In this document: piece by piece, positions 17,837-27,681 of the stretch | Numbering within the stretch: position 1 is the stretch's first letter | Layout of the letters: each line of letters begins with the position of its first letter | NCBI RefSeq assembly: GCF_004341845.1 | Contig: NZ_SLVB01000002.1 | Span: forward strand, 434,001-498,000 | DNA from: Novosphingobium sp. PhB165 | Lineage (GTDB): Bacteria; Pseudomonadota; Alphaproteobacteria; Sphingomonadales; Sphingomonadaceae | Direction: 5' to 3' | DNA: 64,000 bases | Program-made: the position numbers and the translations under genes | The notes under the pieces: generated by a model | The model's input: the letters and a program-made list of their open reading frames with translations, nothing else | The model's database searches: none | Told to the model about the DNA's origin: nothing

Positions 17837-18577
17837 TCAGTTGAGATAGCGTCCACCGTTCACGCTGAGCGTGTGGCCGGTGATGTAGTCGGCATCTTCC
17901 GAGGCCAGGAAGGCAACGGCGGCGGCGATGTTCTCGGGGCGTCCGGCCCGCCGCATCGGTGTCATCGGCGCATAGGCCTCGACGTCGACCGGAGATTCCT
18001 GAAGTCCTTCGGTATTGACGAAGCCCGGCGGCACCGCGTTGACCGTGATCCCGCGCGTCGCGAATTCCATTGCGAGGGCTTTCGTGAAGCCCAGAACACC
18101 GCCCTTGGTGGCCGCATAGTGAGCCTGATTGGGCGTTCCTGCCTGGGCAGACGACGATGCAATGTTGATGATACGCCCCCAGCCCTGCGCCAGCATGTCG
18201 GGAACGATTTCCTTCACGCACAGGAAAGGCCCCTTGAGATTGATCGCCATCAGGCGGTCCCAGGTTTCCTCATCGAGATCCTCGAATTTCGCGAAGGGCG
18301 AAAGCGCGGCATTGTTCACGAGAATCGAAATGGGACCCAGCGCTGCCCGGCTTTCGTTGGCCGCAGCGGCAATCTCGGTGGCAAGCGAGCTGTCAGCGGC
18401 CAGACCAATGGCCTTGCCACCTTGATCGATGATCATCTGGGCGGTTTCCTGCGCTCCGGCTCCATTCAGGTCCCAGACCGCCACTGCCACGCCGTCCTTC
18501 GCGAGGCGAAGCGCAATCGCACGACCCAAGCCGCGCGCACCGCCGGTCACTACCGCGGCCTTGCCTTCAAGCGACAT
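17837..18577 (-). CDS. SDR family oxidoreductase
   Basis: Classical NAD(P)-dependent short-chain dehydrogenase, 246 residues. TGGARGLG starts at residue 11, NNAA at 88-91, and the catalytic Ser is near 142 with Y154 and K158 (YAATK). All are intact. GGGAG lies before the start. It is the first gene of a two-gene unit with the TauD dioxygenase and divergent from a GntR gene. It may oxidise the alcohol made by the dioxygenase or a released sugar or aglycone (inference). Confidence 0.9.
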   Translation of the reverse strand: MSLEGKAAVVTGGARGLGRAIALRLAKDGVAVAVWDLNGAGAQETAQMIIDQGGKAIGLAADSSLATEIAAAANESRAALGPISILVNNAALSPFAKFEDLDEETWDRLMAINLKGPFLCVKEIVPDMLAQGWGRIINIASSSAQAGTPNQAHYAATKGGVLGFTKALAMEFATRGITVNAVPPGFVNTEGLQESPVDVEAYAPMTPMRRAGRPENIAAAVAFLASEDADYITGHTLSVNGGRYLN

Positions 18578-18599
18578 ATCCTATCTCCCATTTCACATG

Positions 18600-18611
18600 A
18601 TTGTATACAAT
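18600..18611. promoter_or_regulatory. GntR operator (perfect palindrome)
   Basis: ATTGTATACAAT is a perfect 12-base palindrome between the divergent SDR and GntR genes. TTGTATACAA-like sites are typical of FCD-type GntR regulators. Variants recur at 19434-19445, 27495-27506 and 27670-27681. Confidence 0.7.
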
Positions 18612-18712
18612 AAGTCATACAGGTGTTCAGCGCGATTGCAATTCTCATTGCGGCTTGCCGCAAAAATCCGCCCGTTCTAGGGTGAGGGTAGATAATTCTG
18701 GAGAGTGAAGAA

Positions 18713-19408
18713 ATGGACGATGGATCCGATCTTGCCGGGGACCGCGTGGCGCGGATCATCGCCGAAAGGATTATGACCGGGGAACTGGCGGCCGGCGAAC
18801 CGATCAAGCAAGACGAACTGGCAGTCGAACTTGGCACCAGCCGGATCCCCGTACGCGATGCGCTGCGGATTCTCGAAAAGCGGGGGATGGTTTCCCTGCG
18901 CGCGAATGCCAGCGCCAAAGTGATCAGCCGGACCGTGGAGGACATGGATGTCTCCTATCGTATACGAGAGGTTCTGGAGCCGATGCTGCTCGGCGAAAGC
19001 ATTCCGAATCTGACGCGAGAGGTCATCGAACAGCTCCGGGTCCTGAAGGATCGTCTGGCTGGACCGCTGGACTACGAAGAATACCTGAACTTGACGCGGG
19101 ATTTTCACATCCTGTGTTTCAGTGGACACAAGGCGCCGCTGCTTGCGCATGTCATCGAGTGGCTGTGGGACACGACTTACAGCTATCGCGCTGCTTTCGC
19201 GCGCATGTCGGTTGTCGATGAAGGGCGGCTGCGGGCCATGTGTGCCGAGCGGGAGTTGCTTTTCGATGCCATTCTTCAGCAGGATATCGATTTGGCACAG
19301 CGTATCTGGGCCATACAGGTCCGCCGCACCCACAAAGCCCTGCTTAGCTATGCCGAACAGCAGGATGTTTCCGGAAAAGCCGCCCCAGTGTCCGGCGCGG
19401 CCGGCTGA
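18713..19408 (+). CDS. GntR-family regulator (FCD domain)
   Basis: Regulator of 231 residues. The winged helix (about 8-72) includes QDELAVELGTSRIPVRDALR and ends with the wing SLRANASAKV. The FCD domain follows, but its metal-type motif is TRDFHILCFSG. It probably recognises the ATTGTATACAAT palindrome in its own upstream region. Its place between the SDR/TauD unit and the four-glycosidase operon makes it the likely regulator of the whole 17-30 kb cluster (inference). Confidence 0.88.
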   Translation: MDDGSDLAGDRVARIIAERIMTGELAAGEPIKQDELAVELGTSRIPVRDALRILEKRGMVSLRANASAKVISRTVEDMDVSYRIREVLEPMLLGESIPNLTREVIEQLRVLKDRLAGPLDYEEYLNLTRDFHILCFSGHKAPLLAHVIEWLWDTTYSYRAAFARMSVVDEGRLRAMCAERELLFDAILQQDIDLAQRIWAIQVRRTHKALLSYAEQQDVSGKAAPVSGAAG

Positions 19409-19433
19409 TTCGCACGCCGCTACTCGGTTTCCA

Positions 19434-19445
19434 ATTGGATACAAG
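19434..19445. promoter_or_regulatory. Candidate GntR operator before GH operon
   Basis: ATTGGATACAAG matches the perfect palindrome at 18600-18611 at 10 of 12 positions. It lies about 120 bases upstream of the first glycosidase gene. Confidence 0.5.
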
Positions 19446-19567
19446 ATAATCGCCTGACCGCGATCTCTCGTTGCGGAAAGCGAGGCTCATTGACCATTGC
19501 CAAGCCTTCTGACAGAAATCTGTCCAATTGATCCATTGAGGTCAGACCAAAAACAGAGGATGCTCGC

Positions 19568-22243
19568 GTGACGATATTCGCAAAGGGTGCTTGCGCCATG
19601 TTGCCGGCTCTACTGTGCTGCGGCGCGATTGCGATCCCGGCACATGCCGAGGTCACGCGCAGCGCATCTGCCGAGAGTGGGCGCGAGGTGCTCGATCTTT
19701 CGAACGGGTGGCGGTTTCATCTCGGAGATCTCGACCGGTCTGCGGCGGTGCTGCCGGACTTTGCGGATACGGCATGGCAGACCGTGTCCGTACCTCATAC
19801 CTGGAACCGCATCGGCGAATATGCGCTCGAACGAAGCCCGGCTGCGAACAATGTTCAGGGGGCAGGCTGGTACCGGCTCCATGTCGCGGCACCAAAGGCC
19901 GGGCCGCGCGATCGTCAGTATCTCGACTTTGCAGGCGTGGGGAAGATTGCCGATATCTGGGTGAACGGCACCCATGTCGGCCGGCATGAAGGCGCATTCG
20001 CGCGGTTCCGCATCGACGTGACATCCGTCTGGAAACCGGGACAGGATAATATCGTTGCCGTGCGCGCCGACAATTCGAGGCCGAGCGCCGATAACGAGAG
20101 CGGGCAAGTCATCCCCCTCTCCGGAGACTTTTTCGTCAATGGCGGCATTTACAGAGGCGTAAAGCTGGTAACGGCGCGCGATGCCGGGGTCGATCTGCTC
20201 GATTTCGGCGGGCCCGGTGTCTACGCACAAGCCAATGCAATCTCGCCCGAGCGCGCAGATATCGATGTGCTGGTTCGCTTTCGTAATCAGGGAACGGTCA
20301 AGCGCAGTCTGGCAGTGATCACGGTGATCCGGGACGCGCAAGGCAGGCCGGTTGCGAAGCAATCGCAGGCCCTCGAACTCAGTCCGGGGCAGGATTCCCG
20401 GCACGTGAACCTCTCGGTTGCCAAGCCGCATCTCTGGAACGGGGTCGCCGACCCGTATCTCTATACGGTGTCCGTCGAAACGCGCGAGCAGGGGGCAGCC
20501 GGAGAGACGGTTTCGGTTCCGCTTGGCGTGCGCAGCTTTCACTTCGATCCCAAGGCGGGGTTCTCCCTTAATGGGCAGCATGTGAAACTCCACGGCGTCT
20601 CGCGCCATCAGGACGTCATGGGCAAGGGCTGGGCTCTTTCGGACGAAGACCATGCGCGCGACATGGCGATGATCAGGGAACTGGGCGCCAATACCGTGCG
20701 TCAGGCCCATTATCAGCATGCCGATGCCTGGTCGGACGAAGCGGACAAGGCCGGAATGGTCGTGTGGGCGGAGCTTCCCTACGTCACCACGCCTTCGCTC
20801 TCGGGAGGCAAGGGCAGCGAACACCTCTGGGCCAATGCCGAACAGCAACTGCGCGAGCAGATCCGGCAGAACTTCAACCACCCCTCGATCATGATGTGGT
20901 CAGTGGGGAACGAGGTGGATTCGGCAAAAGGCTTCGGAGTTCAGGGCGAGCCGCCTCAGCCGCTCGCTCTGCTCAAGCATCTCAATGCAATCGCCAAGCA
21001 GGAGGACCCGGCGCGACCGACCACGTTCGCGGACTGCTGCGAGGGGCTGACGATGATCAAGACGGCAGGCGAAGGGCTGGCCGGGACCACCGACCTTATC
21101 GGCTACAACCGCTACTACGGCTGGTACATGCCCAATCAGACCGACGCGCGCAGGCAGTTCGGTGAGGCGCTGGACCGCTTGCATGGCGATCATCCGAGCC
21201 TGCCGCTGTCTGTCTCGGAATATGGCGCAGGCGGCGCGTTGACGCAGCATAGCGACAATGTGCGGGCCGGCTTCGTCAACATGGCGGGGCGGCCCCAGCC
21301 GGAGGAATTCGAGTCCTTCGTGCATGAGGAGACCTGGCCCGTCATCCGCGAGCGTGACTTCGTGTTCGCGAGCTGGATCTGGAACATGTTCGATTTTCCC
21401 AGCGACCTCCGGCAGGAGGGCGATGCGATCGATCTCAATACCAAGGGCCTCGTCAGCTTCGATCGCAAGACGCGCAAGGATGCATTCTACTATTACAAGG
21501 CGCAGTGGAATCCCGAACCGATGATGCATCTGACCGGCAAGCGATACGTGTCGCGCGCCTATCCGGTGATGGAGGTGAAGGCCTATTCCAATGCGACCAA
21601 GGCGCGCCTGACGATCAATGGGAAGGCAATCGGAGAGGTGCCCTGCACGGATCGGATCTGCGTATGGCCGGCGGTTGCGCTGGTCCCCGGCGCCAACCGG
21701 GCGGTGGTCGAAGGTGCGGTCAACGGCGTGGGTGTGAAGGACGAGATGGTCTGGACCGGGCCGGATCCGGTGCGGTCCGGCATCGCCATCGACGCGGGCG
21801 ATCTGGCAGGGCGCACCGTGGCTGGCCGCCAGTTCGGCTCCGACGATTTCGTGACCGGCGGAACGCCGATGGTGCTCAACATGGAAGGGTTCGGGCGCAA
21901 GCTTGCCAACCCGTGTCGTGTGGATGGTCCTACGCCCGAGCTCTTTGATTTCTGGCGCGAGGGCGAAAGCTTTTCTTACGCGATTCCGGTGCCTGACGGC
22001 CAATGGAAGGTCACCGTACTGACCTTCCAGCCGTCTCCTGCCGCTCCTGCCAGCGCAACGATGACAGTATCGGCCAATGGCGCCGTGGTCGTTCCCGCGT
22101 TCAACATCGCCCAGTCGGCAGGCGGGGCGCTCAAGGCAAAGGCCTTGAGTTTTCCTGTCGAGGTGCACGGCGGCACGCTCAAGCTCGACTTTGCCGGCGC
22201 GGGCGGCAAGGCCGTCGTCGCCGCCATCATGCTGAATAAATGA
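19568..22243 (+). CDS. Exported glycoside hydrolase family 2 enzyme
   Basis: Secreted beta-glycosidase of 891 residues (beta-galactosidase, beta-glucuronidase or beta-mannosidase type). Signal peptide 1-27 (HAE after cleavage), then the GH2 sugar-binding jelly roll (40-220), an Ig-like domain (about 220-320) and the TIM barrel (320-620). The acid/base is E449 in SVGNEVD and the nucleophile E551 in VSEYGAG. A malectin-like carbohydrate-binding domain ends the chain (about 730-891). The GTG start at 19568 has AGAGGA seven bases upstream. It opens a run of four exported glycosidases. Exact specificity cannot be called. Confidence 0.9.
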   Translation: MTIFAKGACAMLPALLCCGAIAIPAHAEVTRSASAESGREVLDLSNGWRFHLGDLDRSAAVLPDFADTAWQTVSVPHTWNRIGEYALERSPAANNVQGAGWYRLHVAAPKAGPRDRQYLDFAGVGKIADIWVNGTHVGRHEGAFARFRIDVTSVWKPGQDNIVAVRADNSRPSADNESGQVIPLSGDFFVNGGIYRGVKLVTARDAGVDLLDFGGPGVYAQANAISPERADIDVLVRFRNQGTVKRSLAVITVIRDAQGRPVAKQSQALELSPGQDSRHVNLSVAKPHLWNGVADPYLYTVSVETREQGAAGETVSVPLGVRSFHFDPKAGFSLNGQHVKLHGVSRHQDVMGKGWALSDEDHARDMAMIRELGANTVRQAHYQHADAWSDEADKAGMVVWAELPYVTTPSLSGGKGSEHLWANAEQQLREQIRQNFNHPSIMMWSVGNEVDSAKGFGVQGEPPQPLALLKHLNAIAKQEDPARPTTFADCCEGLTMIKTAGEGLAGTTDLIGYNRYYGWYMPNQTDARRQFGEALDRLHGDHPSLPLSVSEYGAGGALTQHSDNVRAGFVNMAGRPQPEEFESFVHEETWPVIRERDFVFASWIWNMFDFPSDLRQEGDAIDLNTKGLVSFDRKTRKDAFYYYKAQWNPEPMMHLTGKRYVSRAYPVMEVKAYSNATKARLTINGKAIGEVPCTDRICVWPAVALVPGANRAVVEGAVNGVGVKDEMVWTGPDPVRSGIAIDAGDLAGRTVAGRQFGSDDFVTGGTPMVLNMEGFGRKLANPCRVDGPTPELFDFWREGESFSYAIPVPDGQWKVTVLTFQPSPAAPASATMTVSANGAVVVPAFNIAQSAGGALKAKALSFPVEVHGGTLKLDFAGAGGKAVVAAIMLNK

Positions 22244-22308
22244 TCGAATTTCGATGCGGCGCTTCACCAGGCAGCGCTGCAAACAACAAATATCGAAGGG
22301 GAGAGAGA

Positions 22309-23673
22309 ATGGACGATCGGAACACACGGTTTGATCGCCGCACGGCACTCACGGCTGCGGCCACTGCTCTGGCGGCAGGCACTGTCGGGCTGACGGCTCC
22401 AGCGGCCCTTGCCGCACCGGCAGTCCGCCGGTTTCCAAAAGGCTTTCGCTGGGGCGCCTCTACGGCGGGCTACCAGATCGAAGGCAACAGCGTGAATGCC
22501 GACCTCTGGGTGATGGAGCATGTGAAGCCCCAGACATTCGCCGAACTGTCGGGAGATGCGGACGACAGCTACCACCGTTGGCGCGAAGATATTGCGGTGA
22601 TGAAGGCGATCGGGCTCAACGCCTACCGCTTTTCGATCGAGTGGTCGCGGATCGAACCGGAACGCGGCGAGTTTTCGCAGGCCCAGCTCGATTACTACCG
22701 CCGCTTCATCGCGGCCTTGCGCGAGGCCGGGATCGAGCCCGTGGTCACTTTCTACCACGTGGCCGCACCGCGTTGGTTCGCTGCCGCCGGGGGCTGGCTC
22801 AATCCGGAATCGCCCGATCTTTTCGCACGCTACTGCGACCGCGCGGCGCGGCAACTGGCTGCAGAGATCGGCGTTGCCTGCACGATCAACGAACCGCAAG
22901 TCGGCCTGACCTACCGGATCATGCCGCAGTCCCAGGCCTATTTCGGAAAGCTGGATGAAGCGCAGCAGGTGGCGCATGCAGCCGCTGCGCGGGCCATGGG
23001 CAGCGATCGGTTCGTGACCATGAACCACCCGGACATCAAGGGAATGACGCCGCAGCTCATGGCCGCGCATGAGAAAGGCTTTGCCGCCATCAAGGCCGCG
23101 CGCGGAGACCTGCCGACAGGCGTTACCCTGAACCTGGTCGATTTCCAGCCGGCCAATGAGGGCTCGCCCTATGGCGAACTGCGCAAGGCGGCCTATGGCC
23201 CCTGGCTGGAAGTTGCCGCGCGGGCAGGCGATTTCATCGGCGTGCAGACGTACAGGCAGGTCCGCATACCGGGCGCCGGTGCGAAACTGCCGGATTTCCC
23301 CGACATGCCCTATGTGGACCGCGCTCATCTGGAAGAACTGATCAAGCAGCCCGAAGCGCTGCGCAATACGGTCGAGTATGTCCACAAGGAAACGGGCAAG
23401 CCGATCTTCGTGACGGAAAACGGCCTCGAAACGCCCGACGACCGCCGCCGGGAATGGTATATTCCGCAAGTCCTCAAGCAACTGCATGACGCGATCGATG
23501 CGGGTGTGCCTGTCATGGGCTACATGCACTGGTCGCTCATCGACAATTTCGAGTGGCTGCAAGGCTTCAAGCCGCAATTCGGGCTGGCGAGCGTCGATCG
23601 CAAGACCTTCGCGCGCAAGCTGAAGCCGAGCGCAGCAGTTTACCGGCAGATTATCCGCGCGAACGCGGTCTGA
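22309..23673 (+). CDS. Tat-exported glycoside hydrolase family 1 enzyme
   Basis: Beta-glucosidase-type enzyme of 454 residues. A twin-arginine leader (FDRRTAL, then an Ala-rich core to ALAAPAV) sends the folded enzyme to the periplasm, which is uncommon for GH1. The barrel starts with FPKGFRWGASTAGYQIEG, the acid/base is E195 in TINEPQ and the nucleophile E370 in VTENGLE. The start at 22309 is set by the GAAGGGGAGAGAG box and the position of the leader; the open frame continues upstream to 22240. It follows the GH2 gene by 65 bases and would cleave beta-glucosides or related aryl glycosides. Confidence 0.9.
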   Translation: MDDRNTRFDRRTALTAAATALAAGTVGLTAPAALAAPAVRRFPKGFRWGASTAGYQIEGNSVNADLWVMEHVKPQTFAELSGDADDSYHRWREDIAVMKAIGLNAYRFSIEWSRIEPERGEFSQAQLDYYRRFIAALREAGIEPVVTFYHVAAPRWFAAAGGWLNPESPDLFARYCDRAARQLAAEIGVACTINEPQVGLTYRIMPQSQAYFGKLDEAQQVAHAAAARAMGSDRFVTMNHPDIKGMTPQLMAAHEKGFAAIKAARGDLPTGVTLNLVDFQPANEGSPYGELRKAAYGPWLEVAARAGDFIGVQTYRQVRIPGAGAKLPDFPDMPYVDRAHLEELIKQPEALRNTVEYVHKETGKPIFVTENGLETPDDRRREWYIPQVLKQLHDAIDAGVPVMGYMHWSLIDNFEWLQGFKPQFGLASVDRKTFARKLKPSAAVYRQIIRANAV

Positions 23674-23682
23674 GGGGGGCAT

Positions 23683-25203
23683 ATGCATCGGCGTGAATTC
23701 ATGGGCGGCGCGGCTGCGCTCGGCGCCATGTCGCTTGCGGGCAGGGCGGCAGGGGCCGAACTGTCCGACCGTGTTCCGATTTTGATCGAAACGCGCGAGG
23801 CGACCGGCGACCTCAAGCACGTCTGGTCCGAATGTGCCGGATCGGACCGCGCGGCAATCACGATGCGCGAAAGCTGGCGCGGCGATCTCGATCGATGGGT
23901 CGGTGACTGCGGCCTCAAGAGAGTGCGGTTTCACGGCATATTCGCGGACGAGATGGGGGTCTTCGCGCCTTCCATTCTCAATCGCGGCAAGCCCAGCCCC
24001 AACTTCCGCAACGTGTTCGAAGTCTACGACGGACTGGTGGCGCGCGGTGTCGATCCCTTTGTCGAAGTCGGTTTCATGCCCGGCGCGCTCGCTTCGGGAA
24101 AATCGACATTCGGGTTTTACGAGGCGAACATCACTCCGCCCAAATCCATGGAGGATTGGGCCGCTTTCATCCGCACTTTCGTCGGCGCGCTTGCCGACCG
24201 CTACGGCATCGCCAAAGTTCGCGGATGGAATTTCGAGGTCTGGAACGAGCCGAACTTGCCGTTCTTCTGGAGCGGCAAGCAGCAGGACTATTTCGATCTC
24301 TACAAGGCAACGGCGGTGGCGATCAAATCGATCGATCCGGCGATTGCGGTGGGCGGCCCCGCGACTTCGGGCGGCAAATGGGTCGACGATTTCGCTCGAT
24401 TCTGCGCCCAGAGCAATGCGCCCGTCGATTTCATTTCCACGCATGCCTATGCCGGGGGAAATCAGGAAGATCTCTACGGCAAGGATGCCCGGTTCTCGGT
24501 GAACCAGGTGATCCCCGATACCGTGCGCAAGGTGCATGGGCAGGTACAGGCGTCGGCCTGCGCGGGCAAGCCCATCTGGCTTAGCGAGTGGTCTTCGGAC
24601 AGTCCGGCCATGATCGCCGAAGTCGTGACGCAGTGCCTGCCGATGCTGCGTGGCATGTCGCATTGGGTGCTTTCCGGCACCTATGAGGAACTGGGCGTCC
24701 CCGACTACTTGCTCAAAGAGGGAGACATGGGCTGGGCGACGATGGTGCAGGGCATCGCCCGCCCGAGCTTCAACACGTACCGGCTGCTGCATCGTCTGGG
24801 CACGCGGCGGCTCAAGGCGGACGGGCCCGCACTGGCCTCTCGGCGGGATGAGGGCGGCGTATCCGCGCTCGTCTGGAATCTGGCGGAAGCCTTGCAGCCG
24901 GCCGGTATTCCGGGTGCCACGTCCGAACGGAAAGTCACCGGGTCTCCGAAGCGGTTCGACGTGCGGTTTGCCGGAGCGTGGGAGGGGCAGAAAGTAAAGG
25001 TGAGCTTCGTCGATCAGGAGCGCGGATCGCCGATGCCGGCATGGCGCGCGATGGGATCGCCCCGCCTGCCGACGCCTGCGCAGATCGATACCTTGCGCAA
25101 GGAATCCTCGATCGCCGCGCCGGTGACGCTGCGGCTGGACCGCAATGCCTCGGTCTCGGTGGACTTGCCGCCCGAAGGTGTGGCGTTGCTTGAACTGGTC
25201 TGA
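23683..25203 (+). CDS. Exported GH39-like glycosidase
   Basis: Glycosidase of 506 residues related to GH39 (beta-xylosidase, alpha-L-iduronidase). A twin-arginine leader starts the protein (HRREFMGG). The clan-A barrel has the acid/base E189 in FEVWNEPN and a nucleophile candidate E302 in LSEWSS, followed by a beta-sandwich-like C-terminal part. It lies nine bases after the GH1 stop. Alternatives within clan A are possible, since GH39, GH51 and GH79 look alike at this level, but the FEVWNEPN start of the motif is typical of GH39. Confidence 0.82.
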   Translation: MHRREFMGGAAALGAMSLAGRAAGAELSDRVPILIETREATGDLKHVWSECAGSDRAAITMRESWRGDLDRWVGDCGLKRVRFHGIFADEMGVFAPSILNRGKPSPNFRNVFEVYDGLVARGVDPFVEVGFMPGALASGKSTFGFYEANITPPKSMEDWAAFIRTFVGALADRYGIAKVRGWNFEVWNEPNLPFFWSGKQQDYFDLYKATAVAIKSIDPAIAVGGPATSGGKWVDDFARFCAQSNAPVDFISTHAYAGGNQEDLYGKDARFSVNQVIPDTVRKVHGQVQASACAGKPIWLSEWSSDSPAMIAEVVTQCLPMLRGMSHWVLSGTYEELGVPDYLLKEGDMGWATMVQGIARPSFNTYRLLHRLGTRRLKADGPALASRRDEGGVSALVWNLAEALQPAGIPGATSERKVTGSPKRFDVRFAGAWEGQKVKVSFVDQERGSPMPAWRAMGSPRLPTPAQIDTLRKESSIAAPVTLRLDRNASVSVDLPPEGVALLELV

Positions 25204-25224
25204 AGAAAAAAGGGGGGGAGGCTC

Positions 25225-27441
25225 ATGCGCGCGAAAAATCTGCGGACGTTGAGTTCTGTGTTGGCTCTGGCGCTGGCCTGCCCAACCGGGGCAGTGGCGG
25301 CTCCTGCGCGGAGCGACGATGCTGACGTCAAGAGTGCGGAGGCTCGGGCCGAAAACACGCTTCGGCAGATGTCGGCCGAGGAGAAGACCGTCCTGACGCA
25401 CGGGCAGATGGCGGTCCCGATCATGGGGCCGATGAAACTGCCCGCCGATGCCGTCATCGGCGCGGGCTACGTCCACGGCATTCCGCGCCTTGGCGTACCT
25501 TCGCTGCGCGAAACCGATGCAAGTCTCGGCGTCGCCTGGCTCATGGGTCTTCGCAAGGACGGCGCGACGGCACTTCCCTCCGGTATGGCCATGGGATCGA
25601 CGTGGGATCCCGATCTGATCCATGCCGGCGGCGCCATGATTGGCGCAGAGGCGAAGGCCAAGGGCTTCAATGTGATGCTGGCCGGAGGCACGAACCTGAT
25701 CCGGGACCCGCGCAACGGGCGCACGTTCGAATATCTGTCCGAAGATCCGCTGCTTTCCGGTGTCCTGGCGGGCAATGCGATTGCCGGTATCCAATCGAAC
25801 GGGATTATCTCGACGATCAAGCACTTCGCGGTCAACGATCAGGAAAGCGGCCGCTATTTTCTCGATGCGCGGATATCCGAAAGCGCCGCGCGGGAGAGCG
25901 ATCTCCTCGCTTTCCAGATCGGTCTTGAAATCGGACGTCCCGGCGCGGTGATGTGCGCCTACAACAAGGTGAATGGCGCCTACGCTTGCGAGAATGACTG
26001 GCTTCTCCAGAAAGTGCTTAAGCAGGACTGGGGCTACAAGGGCTTCGTCATGTCGGATTGGGGCGCTGTTCATGGGGTGGAAGCCGCCATTCACGGCCTC
26101 GACCAGCAGTCGGGTCAGGAAATGGACCCGAAGGTGTTCTTCAGCGACACTCTGGCAGGCAAGGCTGCGTCCGACCCGCAATACGCGCGGCGGCTGGACG
26201 ATATGAACAAGCGGATCCTGACGAGCATCTATGCTCACGGGCTCGACAAGCCGGGTGAGCCTGCAAAGGCAGTCGATGCCGCTGCCAACCTCGCCGTCTC
26301 GCGCCGGATTGCCGAGCAGGGCATCGTCTTGCTGCGCAATGTCGGCGGCGTTTTGCCGCTTGCCGGGTCGGCGAAATCCATTGCCGTCATCGGCGGCTTT
26401 GCGGATACCGGGGTACTGTCGGGCGCAGGTTCGAGCCAGGTCAACGGCGAGAAGGGGCCGGCGCTGACGGTGCCGATCGGCGGATCGGGGCCATTCGCGG
26501 CCATGATTTCGCAGCAGTACCAGCCCGGCGCGCCTTTCGACGCGATCAAGCGGCGAGCGGCAGGCGCGGAGGTTCGCTTTCGCGACAGCCGATACATTTC
26601 GCGCGCGGTTGAGCTTGCCCGGCACTCGGATATCGCCATCGTGTTCGCGACGCAGTGGATGACCGAGGGCATCGACGCGCCGGACCTCGGCCTTCCCGAC
26701 GGGCAGGACGCCCTGATCGAGGCCGTTGCCGCAGCCAATCCGCGTACGATCGTGGTGCTTGAAACGGGCGGCCCCGTCCTGATGCCCTGGCTTGGCAAGA
26801 CAGCCGCCGTTGTCGAGGCCTGGTATCCGGGCGCGGCGGGCGCCGAGGCGATTGCCTCAGTCTTGTTCGGCGAAACCAATCCCTCGGGCCGCCTGTCGGT
26901 CACTTTCCCTGCCGCCACCGCACAACTCCCTCGCCCTCATCTCGACGGCGTGGAATTGAGCGGCGACATTTCACCCGGTAACATTCCTGCGAACACCAGG
27001 CTCAATGTGAACTACGACATCGAAGGCGCGGACGTCGGCTATCGATGGAATGCCCTCAAGCAACAGCGGGCACTTTTTCCGTTCGGCTTCGGGCTGAGTT
27101 ACACGGCGTTTCAGGCCGGCAAGCTCCAGATCCAGGGCAACCGCGCGACAATGCTTGTCACCAATACGGGGCAACGCAGCGGCGCCACGGTCGTCCAGCT
27201 CTATCTGGTTGGCCGAGCCGGGCGGAAGGTGCAGCGGTTGGTCGGATTCCAGCGTGTCGCGCTTGAGCCCGGCGAGTCTCGTAGTGTCAGCATGACTATC
27301 GACAATCGCCTGCTGGCGGATTGGGCCGACGGAAAATGGACTATCCCGGCGGGCGACTATGATTTCGCCTTGGGCGAGAACGCGGAAGCGCTTGGTCCAT
27401 CGGTGCGTTCCAATTGGAAAGGGCGCGTCTGGGCGCAGTGA
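25225..27441 (+). CDS. Exported glycoside hydrolase family 3 enzyme
   Basis: Beta-glucosidase or beta-xylosidase type enzyme of 738 residues. Signal peptide 1-27. The (beta/alpha)8 domain carries the nucleophile D278 in VMSDWGAV, with IKHFAVNDQE and AYNKVNG nearby; the alpha/beta sandwich domain (about 370-560) supplies the acid/base, and a fibronectin-III-like domain closes the chain (GATVVQLYL). GGGGGGGAGG precedes the ATG. It is the last of the four-glycosidase operon and probably removes terminal glucose or xylose in the periplasm. Confidence 0.92.
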   Translation: MRAKNLRTLSSVLALALACPTGAVAAPARSDDADVKSAEARAENTLRQMSAEEKTVLTHGQMAVPIMGPMKLPADAVIGAGYVHGIPRLGVPSLRETDASLGVAWLMGLRKDGATALPSGMAMGSTWDPDLIHAGGAMIGAEAKAKGFNVMLAGGTNLIRDPRNGRTFEYLSEDPLLSGVLAGNAIAGIQSNGIISTIKHFAVNDQESGRYFLDARISESAARESDLLAFQIGLEIGRPGAVMCAYNKVNGAYACENDWLLQKVLKQDWGYKGFVMSDWGAVHGVEAAIHGLDQQSGQEMDPKVFFSDTLAGKAASDPQYARRLDDMNKRILTSIYAHGLDKPGEPAKAVDAAANLAVSRRIAEQGIVLLRNVGGVLPLAGSAKSIAVIGGFADTGVLSGAGSSQVNGEKGPALTVPIGGSGPFAAMISQQYQPGAPFDAIKRRAAGAEVRFRDSRYISRAVELARHSDIAIVFATQWMTEGIDAPDLGLPDGQDALIEAVAAANPRTIVVLETGGPVLMPWLGKTAAVVEAWYPGAAGAEAIASVLFGETNPSGRLSVTFPAATAQLPRPHLDGVELSGDISPGNIPANTRLNVNYDIEGADVGYRWNALKQQRALFPFGFGLSYTAFQAGKLQIQGNRATMLVTNTGQRSGATVVQLYLVGRAGRKVQRLVGFQRVALEPGESRSVSMTIDNRLLADWADGKWTIPAGDYDFALGENAEALGPSVRSNWKGRVWAQ

Positions 27442-27494
27442 GGCGTAGGCCATTTCGAGCGGCTTTTCTCGCCTTAAAAGTGGTAAGGCCTGTT

Positions 27495-27506
27495 ATTGGA
27501 TACCAA
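27495..27506. promoter_or_regulatory. Second candidate GntR operator before TonB receptor
   Basis: ATTGGATACCAA contains the exact inverted repeat TTGG-ATA-CCAA. It matches the 18600 palindrome at 9 of 12 positions, so it is the weakest of the four copies. Confidence 0.4.
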
Positions 27507-27669
27507 ACGCTGTGGCGATGATCTGGCCTCGACGGGAAAAGACGAAGAGATCGATGGCACCCTTTGCCGATAAAAATCGCTAAAACGCGTGGTTTTATGG
27601 ATATTTTAGATTTTTGGTCGTTGGCCTGCCCCCAATCCTGGAGGTGGGCCAACTGCCTCTCTGACTCAG

Positions 27670-27681
27670 ATTGTATGCAAT
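27670..27681. promoter_or_regulatory. Candidate GntR operator before TonB receptor
   Basis: ATTGTATGCAAT sits inside AGATTGTATGCAATCT, a 16-base near-perfect palindrome. It differs by one base from the site at 18600-18611, and lies 119 bases upstream of the receptor start. Confidence 0.6.

Noticed and set aside
22264..26625. Very long reverse-strand open frame (about 1450 codons)
   Set aside because: It lies opposite four strongly supported glycosidase genes and has no domain; high GC causes such antisense frames.
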